Source: Dehalococcoidia bacterium
GTDB taxonomy: Bacteria > Chloroflexota > Dehalococcoidia > GIF9 > UBA5620
Reading direction: 5' to 3'
DNA: 20,179 bases
Assembly (NCBI GenBank): GCA_016783225.1
Contig: JADHWZ010000015.1
Span: forward strand, 1 to 20,179
Each line of letters begins with the position of its first letter. The first letter of the stretch is position 1. The position numbers were made by a program, and so were the translations under genes. This document shows, one piece after another, positions 14,840 to 20,179 of this stretch. Below the pieces are notes generated by a model. That model did not search any database. It saw nothing but the letters and a program-made list of their open reading frames with translations, and was not told where the DNA came from.

Positions 14840-15960
14840 AGGTTTCCCTTGGTCATGATATTGGTTGCCGTTTCCCTGGCCCAGGTATCGGCGGCTAGAA
14901 TCTCGTCCAAGGTAGGATTAGCGATGCCGCGGTGCAGGGCGATAGTCTTGGCTATGATTTCGGCAATGCCAGGAAAACTAGTCTGCCCGGCGAGGAAGAG
15001 TTCGGTAGCTATTTCATCGGCGGCACAGAGCACGGCGGGGTAAGTTCCACTCTTTTTGCCGGCCTCGAGCGCCAGTCCTAGGCAAGGGAAATTTTTATAA
15101 GTCACCGGCCCAAAGTTTAGTGCGTTCACTTGGCCCAAGTCAAGTCGTGGCAGCTCAGGGTTAGGCAGCCGTCTGGGATAGGACAACGCATATTGTATGG
15201 GCAAACGCATATCGGGGAAGCTGAGTTGGGCTTTCAATGAGCCATCCATGAATTCGACTAGAGAGTGGACAATACTCTGTGGGTGAATTACGATTTCGAT
15301 TTTGCTGAAGGGGATAGAAAATAGCCAATGAGCTTCGATTGCTTCCAGTCCCTTGTTCATGAGAGTTGCCGAATCGACTGTGACTTTCCTTCCCATTTTC
15401 CAGGTAGGATGTTGGAGAGCTTCTTCGATGGTGACCTTGGCCAACCGGGACGGGGAGTAGTGGTAGAACGGCCCTCCTGAGGCTGTCAGGATGAGTCGAG
15501 CCACCTCCCCTTTCTCTCCACGGAGGCACTGCCATATGGCGCTATGCTCGCTATCAATAGGTAGTATCTGTGCCCGGTGTTGTTTGGCTTCTGCGGTGAT
15601 GATTCCGCCTGCCATGGCTAGTATCTCTTTGTTGGCCAGGGCTATCTGCTTGCTGGCTCTTATCGCCGCCAAAGTTGGCATTAGTCCTGTTTTGCCCGTG
15701 GTGGCTATCACAACGAGGTCAACTTCGGGGTGGCTGGCCATATCCTCCATGGATAAGTACTTCGCCTTACCGGGTAGATCGAGCTTGAGCGTTGAATAAA
15801 CGAGTTGAGGCTGGAATTGACTGACTTGCTCGGCCAGCAAACCGCTGTTTTTTCCACCTGCCAGCGCTATAACTTCGAATTTGTTGGGGAAGGTTCTCAC
15901 TATGTCGAGAGTCTGCTGCCCTATTGAGCCCGTCGAACCTAGGATGGCTAGTCTTTTCAT
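14833..15960 (-). CDS. dxr: 1-deoxy-D-xylulose 5-phosphate reductoisomerase
   Basis: An NADPH-dependent enzyme that converts DXP to MEP, the committed step of the MEP pathway; 375 aa from this start. The NADPH-binding start MKRLAILGSTGSIGQQTLDI is canonical. Further motifs are ALANKEILAMAGG, the metal/substrate site PIDSEHSAIWQCL, the loop TASGGPFYHYSP, and HPTWKMGRKVTVDSATLMNK followed by GLEAIEAHWLF. I chose the ATG at 15960 because it overlaps the cdsA stop as ATGA, a normal coupling arrangement. An in-frame GTG at 15972 would add four residues and has no ribosome-binding site. Confidence 0.96.
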   Translation of the reverse strand: MKRLAILGSTGSIGQQTLDIVRTFPNKFEVIALAGGKNSGLLAEQVSQFQPQLVYSTLKLDLPGKAKYLSMEDMASHPEVDLVVIATTGKTGLMPTLAAIRASKQIALANKEILAMAGGIITAEAKQHRAQILPIDSEHSAIWQCLRGEKGEVARLILTASGGPFYHYSPSRLAKVTIEEALQHPTWKMGRKVTVDSATLMNKGLEAIEAHWLFSIPFSKIEIVIHPQSIVHSLVEFMDGSLKAQLSFPDMRLPIQYALSYPRRLPNPELPRLDLGQVNALNFGPVTYKNFPCLGLALEAGKKSGTYPAVLCAADEIATELFLAGQTSFPGIAEIIAKTIALHRGIANPTLDEILAADTWARETATNIMTKGNLC

Positions 15961-16763
15961 ACTGTGACCCACGATATAGCGAATGCGGCACAGTAGTATG
16001 CGGTAACCCCGGTGAATATGTAGCTATCGATGCGGTCGAGGATACCCCCATGTCCCGGTAGCAAGCTTCCTGAGTCCTTGGTGCCTGTGTTACGCTTAAG
16101 CAATGACTCAACCAGATCGCCCAGCTGAGCGAATGTGCTGATGATACCACCCAGAAACGCCATCTGCCAGCAATTAAACGGCAGTGAGAAGATCATCCCG
16201 AGAATTAGGGAGACTATGACGCCAGCCAGTAGGCCGCCTATGGCTCCCTCCCAGGTTTTGCCTGGACTCAAGGCTGGAGCTAGGGGGTGTTTCCCCCAAG
16301 CTCTGCCGGCAAAAAAAGCACAGGTATCGCTGGCCATCGTTGTGAATATAGCCCAGAACACCCACGCCTTACCGGCTTCCAGGTTTCTCAGTTCGACCCA
16401 GTAGCTGAGCATCCAGCCAGTATAGAGGATTCCAGCTACCGTCCATGCCCAGTTGTTGAAAGCCTGTTCTCTTGGAGACCGAAATAACAGCCAAACTAGC
16501 GAGATGGCTACGGACGAAGTGATGAGAAAAGACGTTGTAGCGGCGTATGGACAGTGAGGGCTGAAGACGAGTAAGAGTACACAAGCGGCACCGAAATAGG
16601 TAATTGGCTGTATTTCCAACCGGATGGCCATTCGGTAGAACTCGAGGCTGCCGAGTACGGCTACAGCAGCTATCAGGAGGGTAAACCAGGGACCACCAAA
16701 CCAGATTGCGGCAATTAAGAGCGGCAAGCCGATAACAGCAGTGATGATTCTCTGCCTGAGCAT
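15957..16763 (-). CDS. cdsA: Phosphatidate cytidylyltransferase (CDP-diacylglycerol synthase)
   Basis: An integral membrane enzyme that makes CDP-diacylglycerol from phosphatidate and CTP for phospholipid synthesis; 268 aa with about eight hydrophobic segments. The signature is complete: SLLKRNTGTKDSGSLLPGHG, then GILDRIDS. Upstream, FAGRAWGKHPLAPALSPGKT and WEGAIGG are the other conserved block. GAGGA lies six to seven nt before the ATG. The gene starts 160 nt after frr, and the expected uppS is not between them. Confidence 0.95.
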   Translation of the reverse strand: MLRQRIITAVIGLPLLIAAIWFGGPWFTLLIAAVAVLGSLEFYRMAIRLEIQPITYFGAACVLLLVFSPHCPYAATTSFLITSSVAISLVWLLFRSPREQAFNNWAWTVAGILYTGWMLSYWVELRNLEAGKAWVFWAIFTTMASDTCAFFAGRAWGKHPLAPALSPGKTWEGAIGGLLAGVIVSLILGMIFSLPFNCWQMAFLGGIISTFAQLGDLVESLLKRNTGTKDSGSLLPGHGGILDRIDSYIFTGVTAYYCAAFAISWVTV

Positions 16764-16923
16764 GCTTGTTCCTCAGGCTCTAGTTCTCCGAAGTGGCGTT
16801 GATGGTGGCCTGTAGCCGTTAGACATTAGCAAGACTTGTCGGTATTGGCATGCTTATGTTCTGGTTCCTAATCAGTGGCTATTGATTTCTCTGCGAAGTC
16901 TTGGTCCGCAGGTTTCTGGGTTT
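16764..16923. other. 160-bp gap where uppS would be expected
   Basis: In many bacteria, including relatives as I recall them, undecaprenyl-diphosphate synthase (uppS, about 700 bp) lies between frr and cdsA. Here only 160 bp remain. Neither strand gives a frame resembling UppS, and I see no convincing promoter or terminator. Confidence 0.5.
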
Positions 16924-17481
16924 TCAGATCTCCATTATCTCTGTTTCTTTGTCTTGTCCTATGCGATTGGCTTTTTCTATGAAGTCATCAGTCATTCTTT
17001 GAAGCTGTTGCGAGGCGCGCGTGTTTTCATCCTGGGATATTTCCTTGCTTTTCTCTGACTGTTTTAATTTCTCGATGCCTTCGCGTCTCAAGTTACGCAG
17101 ACTGATTCTTGCTTCTTCTGCTCTCTTGTGGACTACTCTAATCAGATCTTTGCGCCGCTCCTCGGTAAGGGGTGGGATGGGTATACGTATAACATTGCTG
17201 TCGCTTGTCGGGTTGAGACCAAGGTCAGAGGTGAGAATAGCCTTCTCGATACTGCGGATTGAACTGCGGTCCCAAGGTTGGATGAGCAGCATTTTGGCTT
17301 CCGGGACGGAGATGGAGGCGATTTGGTTGACCGGAGTGGGCACACCATGGTAATGAACTCTAATGTGCTCAATTAAGGCTGGTGTAGCCCGTCCTGTGCG
17401 GATACCTGCTAAGTCTCGGGCCAAAGCATCGGCAGCCTTTTGCATTTTGCTGCTTACATCACCAAGCACTGGGTCGATCAT
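16924..17481 (-). CDS. frr: Ribosome recycling factor
   Basis: 185 aa, the usual length. It splits post-termination ribosomes together with EF-G. The coiled-coil domain I begins [20 protein letters not shown] and includes [19 protein letters not shown]. Domain II has [20 protein letters not shown] and LLIQPWD. The C-terminal helices include [20 protein letters not shown]. The ATG overlaps the pyrH stop as ATGA, indicating coupled translation. It closes the compact rpsB-tsf-pyrH-frr set. Confidence 0.97.
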   Translation of the reverse strand: MIDPVLGDVSSKMQKAADALARDLAGIRTGRATPALIEHIRVHYHGVPTPVNQIASISVPEAKMLLIQPWDRSSIRSIEKAILTSDLGLNPTSDSNVIRIPIPPLTEERRKDLIRVVHKRAEEARISLRNLRREGIEKLKQSEKSKEISQDENTRASQQLQRMTDDFIEKANRIGQDKETEIMEI

Positions 17482-18215
17482 TTCTTTGCTTCAGCGGCAA
17501 CGAGGGTGCCAACATCTTCTCCGGAGATGGCACGTCGTATGCTTTGTTGCCCTTGGAGGTCAAAGATTATTATAGGGAGCTCATTCTCTTGGCATATTGT
17601 GAAGGCAGTAATGTCCATTACCTGGAGATGTAAGTTCAAAGCGTCCCTGTGGGTCAGGCGGTCGAACTTCTTTGCCTGTGGGTACTTGATGGGGTCGGCA
17701 TCATATACACCGTCGACCCTATTCTTGGCTACCAGGAGAACCTGAGCCCCGACCTCGATGGCGCGAAGTGCCGCAGCGGTATCGGTAGTCATGTAGGGGT
17801 TTCCTGTGCCTCCGGCAAAAATGACTGCGCGTTTTTTCTCCAAGTGGCGAATGGCTCGACGGCGGATGTATGGCTCGGCTATAGCTTGGATAGTAATTGC
17901 CGATTGAGTTCTGGTAGTGACTCCTTCAGTCTCTAACGAGTCCTGAAGAGCCAGGGCATTGATTACCGTCGCCAGCATTCCGGAGTAGTCGGCTGTGGCA
18001 CGGTCCATTCCTTTAGCTTCGCTGCCGGTGCCCCGCCAGAAATTGCCTCCCCCAACGACTATGGCTACTTCGACATCCTGCTCAATCACCTGTGCTATTT
18101 GCTTGGCCACACGAGTCATGACTGCATGGTCAATACCGAAGCTCTTCTTTCCCATGAGAGCTTCGCCGCTCAGTTTAAGCAAGACGCGATCATATTTGGG
18201 CTTAGTTGTTGCCAC
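17478..18215 (-). CDS. pyrH: Uridylate kinase
   Basis: Phosphorylates UMP to UDP; an amino-acid-kinase fold of 245 aa. Motifs in order: [70 protein letters not shown] and [13 protein letters not shown]. All match the hexameric bacterial family. The start is GTG at 18215, two nt after the tsf stop, with only a weak ribosome-binding site (AGG about nine nt upstream). Reinitiation after tsf is therefore likely. Confidence 0.97.
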   Translation of the reverse strand: MATTKPKYDRVLLKLSGEALMGKKSFGIDHAVMTRVAKQIAQVIEQDVEVAIVVGGGNFWRGTGSEAKGMDRATADYSGMLATVINALALQDSLETEGVTTRTQSAITIQAIAEPYIRRRAIRHLEKKRAVIFAGGTGNPYMTTDTAAALRAIEVGAQVLLVAKNRVDGVYDADPIKYPQAKKFDRLTHRDALNLHLQVMDITAFTICQENELPIIIFDLQGQQSIRRAISGEDVGTLVAAEAKK

Positions 18216-18217
18216 TT

Positions 18218-18721
18218 CTAATAACCTAGCTCGAATCTGGTGAACCTGCGTACCTTGATGTTCTCACCAACCTTGGCTATGGTTTGAGTGATTATGTCTT
18301 GGATAGTCTTATCAGGGTCTCTGATGAAAGTCTGAAGGAGAAGGCAGGCCGCTTCAGGCTCCGTGTCCGTTTCCGGTGGAATCTCTTCCGGGGAGACAAA
18401 CTGCGGGGACATGGCTGCTATCTGAAGGACTAGATCATGAGCCAACTCCTTGAATTCGTCGGTACGGGCGACGAAATCTGTCTCACAGTTGACTTCCACA
18501 ATTGCCCCGATTTTGCCTCCTTGGTGGACGTAAGCCTCGATTATTCCCTGGTCTGCGGTACGGCCAGCTTTCTTGTGAGCCAAGGCGAATCCATGCTGAT
18601 TGAGAACCTCGGTCGCCTTTTCCATGTCTCCGCCTGTTTCAAGGAGAGCCTTTTTGCAGTCTATGATACCCGCGCCGGTCTTGTCTCTGAGCTCCTTTAC
18701 CGCTGCAGTTGAAACTTGCAA
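18218..18721 (-). CDS. tsf: Elongation factor Ts, short form
   Basis: The nucleotide-exchange factor for EF-Tu, 167 aa. The UBA-like N-terminal domain reads [20 protein letters not shown]. The EF-Tu contact motif TDFVAR is at 81-86, preceded by IVEVNCE. At 167 aa it is much shorter than the roughly 280 aa E. coli protein and lacks the second half of the core, as in several lineages including, as I recall, Dehalococcoides. The start is TTG, five nt after AGGAGG. The gap from rpsB is 47 nt and contains a run of nine Cs on the coding strand. Confidence 0.96.
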   Translation of the reverse strand: MQVSTAAVKELRDKTGAGIIDCKKALLETGGDMEKATEVLNQHGFALAHKKAGRTADQGIIEAYVHQGGKIGAIVEVNCETDFVARTDEFKELAHDLVLQIAAMSPQFVSPEEIPPETDTEPEAACLLLQTFIRDPDKTIQDIITQTIAKVGENIKVRRFTRFELGY

Positions 18722-18743
18722 TTCTGCCTCCTTCCTGTTTCTT

Positions 18744-18752
18744 GGGGGGGGG
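18744..18752. repeat. Homopolymer G9 in the rpsB-tsf spacer
   Basis: Nine consecutive Gs on the plus strand (C9 in the transcript), about 20 nt upstream of the tsf ribosome-binding site. Its length could vary by slippage; a sequencing length error is also possible. No reading frame is affected. Confidence 0.8.
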
Positions 18753-18768
18753 AGCCTCAGTGCCTTAC

Positions 18769-19554
18769 CTATTCGGATTCGTCAGGTGCAAAGATATAGG
18801 CTTCTGATAATTCAGCAGGTTCCGTCTCTGTCGGGACTGATTCAGTGACCCCGATTTCGCCGGTTTCCTTGATCATTTTGCCTTCCAGAACCGCATCGGC
18901 TATCCTACCGCATATGAGTCTGATCGTCTTTATGGCGTCATCGTTGGCTGGAATGAGATAGTCGATGCCAGCCGGGTTGCAATTGGTGTCCACCATGGCC
19001 ACTACAGGCACACCGACCTTTCTCGCTTCGGCCAGAGCTATCCTCTCTTTGGTCGGATCTACGATGAAGATGGCTCCAGGGAGCGTGGTCATTTCCTTGA
19101 ACCCCCCCAGTAGCCTGTTGAGACGGGACAGTTCTTTTTCAACCTTTACTCTTTCTTTCTTGGTCATATAATCCAGCTCACCTCTTTCAATTCTGTCCTC
19201 GAGGCGAACTAGATAATCGATTCTGGCCTGGATGGTGGCGAAATTGGTTAGCATTCCCCCCAGCCAGCGCTGGTTGACATAATATGCGCCACACCGTTTG
19301 GCCTCTTCTTCTATTATTTCCTGAGCTTGTTTCTTAGTGCCGACAAGAAGGATGCTTTCCCCATCGCTGACCAAATCTCTGACGTAGGTGTAGGCCTCAT
19401 CCAGCATGGCTATAGTCTGTTCCAAGTCAATGATGTGAATACCATTGCGTTGAGTGAAAATGTAGCTTTTCATGCGCGGATGCCAATGGCCGGTTAGATG
19501 TCCAAAATGAGCTCCAGCCTCTAGGAGCTGTTTAACTGAAGTAGATTCTGACAA
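18769..19554 (-). CDS. rpsB: 30S ribosomal protein S2
   Basis: 261 aa. Signatures include LLEAGAHFGHLTGHWHPRMK, YIFTQRNGIHIIDLEQT, YYVNQRWLGGMLTNFATIQA and VAMVDTNCNPAGIDYLIPAN. The acidic C-terminal tail (about residues 230-261, rich in Glu) is longer than the minimal protein. The start is TTG at 19554, seven nt after GGAGG; the first residues SESTSVKQLLEAGAHFGH support it. It is the first gene of the long minus-strand series and is preceded by its own promoter and a short structured leader. Confidence 0.97.
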   Translation of the reverse strand: MSESTSVKQLLEAGAHFGHLTGHWHPRMKSYIFTQRNGIHIIDLEQTIAMLDEAYTYVRDLVSDGESILLVGTKKQAQEIIEEEAKRCGAYYVNQRWLGGMLTNFATIQARIDYLVRLEDRIERGELDYMTKKERVKVEKELSRLNRLLGGFKEMTTLPGAIFIVDPTKERIALAEARKVGVPVVAMVDTNCNPAGIDYLIPANDDAIKTIRLICGRIADAVLEGKMIKETGEIGVTESVPTETEPAELSEAYIFAPDESE

Positions 19555-19573
19555 CTATTAACCTCCTGGGTAT

Positions 19574-19597
19574 AGGCAGCACTGCCGATGAAAGTCG
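19574..19597 (-). promoter_or_regulatory. Two small hairpins in the rpsB leader
   Basis: On the transcript strand, CCGA-loop-TCGG (19597-19584) is followed by GGCAG-TG-CTGCC (19585-19574). They share two nucleotides, so the folds compete or stack. They lie between the predicted start of transcription and the ribosome-binding site. S2 is known to control its own rpsB-tsf mRNA through the leader in other bacteria; whether these hairpins serve that role is inference. If transcription starts a few bases later than predicted, the first hairpin is incomplete. Confidence 0.4.
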
Positions 19598-19602
19598 GTC
19601 AT

Positions 19603-19631
19603 TAGTATATCATAAGCCGACTGGTGAGGCA
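19603..19631 (-). promoter_or_regulatory. Sigma70-type promoter of the rpsB operon
   Basis: On the minus strand TTGCCT (19631-19626) and TATACT (19608-19603) have a 17-bp spacer. Transcription would begin near 19596, giving a leader of about 42 nt before the rpsB TTG. It is the only convincing promoter I find for the series down to proS. Confidence 0.65.
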
Positions 19632-19880
19632 ATTGCGCGAATGAGAAACGATCTTGCAGGTGTTGGACGCACTGGAGTTGCGCAGCTTGGGGCTCTTTGG
19701 AACGAAGGTGGCTGGCTGTTGGGGGGGGGGCAGACGCGCCGTGAATAAGCGACGTGGCAAAGCAGGCAGACACACTTCACCGTGGGGCCCGATGTGAGGT
19801 CGTGATTCTGCCCGATGCGGGTGGTGTGGGAAGAGGTCTTAGTAAGCCAGCGATTGGTAAGTCGGTCCTACTTTCAGTGT
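19632..19880. other. Intergenic region, no gene seen
   Basis: About 250 bp between the rpsB promoter and the acyl-CoA dehydrogenase end. A ten-G run (19721-19730) is the main feature. No tRNA, open frame with a ribosome-binding site, or conserved RNA was recognised. Confidence 0.4.
19721..19730. repeat. Homopolymer G10 upstream of rpsB
   Basis: Ten consecutive Gs on the plus strand, about 90 bp upstream of the rpsB -35. It is a possible slippage site or a possible read error, and it affects no gene. Confidence 0.8.
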
Positions 19881-19915
19881 GCCCAAGATTAAGGTTAGAG
19901 TCCTAACGCTTGGGC
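19881..19915 (-). terminator. Hairpin covering the stop of the acyl-CoA dehydrogenase gene
   Basis: GCCCAAG (19881-19887) pairs with CTTGGGC (19909-19915). Inside it GTTAG (19894-19898) pairs with CTAAC (19903-19907) across a 4-nt loop, leaving an asymmetric bulge. The gene's TAA (19897-19895) is within the stem. No U-tract follows, so termination is a guess. Confidence 0.35.
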
Positions 19916-20179
19916 TAATGACTCTCGATGGAAATCAGCATCACCGAGGGTGAGTTCGGCTGACTTAGCTCGTTTGGAATATAGCGGCATATCATGGTCT
20001 TCCATCAAACTCACCCCTCCCATGCTTTGGTGACCGAGCTTAGTGACTCGTTTGTAGGCGTCGCTTACCCAGGCTTTTGCCATGGCTGCGTCTTTGGCAA
20101 AAGGAAGTCCCTGGCTGATTTTCCACGCTGCTTGATAGGTGATAAATCTTGATGTGTCGATGTCAGTAATCATGTTGGC
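19895..20179 (-). CDS. Acyl-CoA dehydrogenase, C-terminal part (5' end off the right edge)
   Basis: 94 codons of the C-terminal helical domain; the frame is open through the window edge (ANMITDIDTSRFITYQAAWK), so the ATG at 20173 is internal. Recognisable stretches are DIDTSRFITYQAAWKISQGL, LGHQSMGGVSLMEDHDMPLY and SKRAKSAELTLGDADFHRES. These match the FAD-contacting QxxGG region and the C-terminal tail of the family, which oxidises acyl-CoA to 2-enoyl-CoA with an ETF-type acceptor. The usual GG(I/V)G(F/Y) reads GGVSL here, replacing a commonly conserved glycine. The substrate cannot be judged, and the catalytic base would lie outside or near the missing part. Confidence 0.85.
   Translation of the reverse strand, partial: ANMITDIDTSRFITYQAAWKISQGLPFAKDAAMAKAWVSDAYKRVTKLGHQSMGGVSLMEDHDMPLYSKRAKSAELTLGDADFHRESLAQALGL

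Noticed and set aside
15970..15972. GTG as the dxr start
   Set aside because: There is no ribosome-binding site, and the family N-terminus begins at the ATG at 15960, which overlaps the cdsA stop as ATGA.
19774..19880. Possible tRNA or small RNA gene in the spacer upstream of rpsB
   Set aside because: No T-arm GGTTCGA-type sequence and no acceptor-stem pairing could be found.

Overview
The window is a piece of bacterial chromosome dominated by core translation and isoprenoid/lipid genes. Gene order, short EF-Ts, protein style and frequent TTG/GTG starts point to Chloroflexota, most likely class Dehalococcoidia. This is inferred from gene order and protein character, not from a database search. 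Genes for acyl-CoA metabolism (an ADP-forming acyl-CoA synthetase alpha-type protein and an acyl-CoA dehydrogenase) flank the core genes. They suggest an organism that handles organic acids or CoA thioesters.

Layout. (1) Positions 1-761, minus strand: two small membrane or exported proteins, a DUF5671-like protein cut by the left edge and an NTF2/DUF4878-like protein, followed by about 600 bases with no convincing intact gene. (2) 1375-2826, minus: an acyl-CoA synthetase (NDP-forming) alpha-type gene. It is driven by a good sigma70-type promoter whose 17-bp spacer is almost filled by a 21-bp palindrome. A second good promoter, facing the other way, starts 22 bp beyond it. (3) 3170-9605, plus: thrS-infC-rpmI-rplT-pheS-pheT, the classical translation cluster. 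ThrS lacks the TGS domain, and infC appears to start at a non-standard AUA codon. (4) 9606-10513: the convergent junction, with inverted repeats and the C-terminal remnant of an archaellin-like gene. (5) 10514-19554, minus: rpsB-tsf-pyrH-frr-cdsA-dxr-rseP-ispG-(DUF4389)-proS, in transcription order. The usual uppS between frr and cdsA is absent; a 160-bp gap takes its place. A good promoter and a short structured leader precede rpsB. (6) 19895-20179, minus: the C-terminus of an acyl-CoA dehydrogenase, cut by the right edge.

The plus-strand cluster supplies Thr- and Phe-tRNA synthetases, IF3, and ribosomal proteins L35 and L20. The minus-strand cluster supplies S2, EF-Ts, UMP kinase and ribosome recycling factor. 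It continues with CDP-diacylglycerol synthesis, two MEP-pathway steps (Dxr, IspG), the RseP site-2 protease and prolyl-tRNA synthetase. Many joints overlap by 2-7 nt (pyrH/frr, cdsA/dxr, dxr/rseP, rseP/ispG), which implies translational coupling. I see no tRNA, rRNA, CRISPR array, transposase or phage gene, and no sign of a wholly new multi-gene system. The most interesting points are regulatory or evolutionary: the operator-like palindrome, the infC start, the missing TGS domain, the missing uppS and the archaellin relic.
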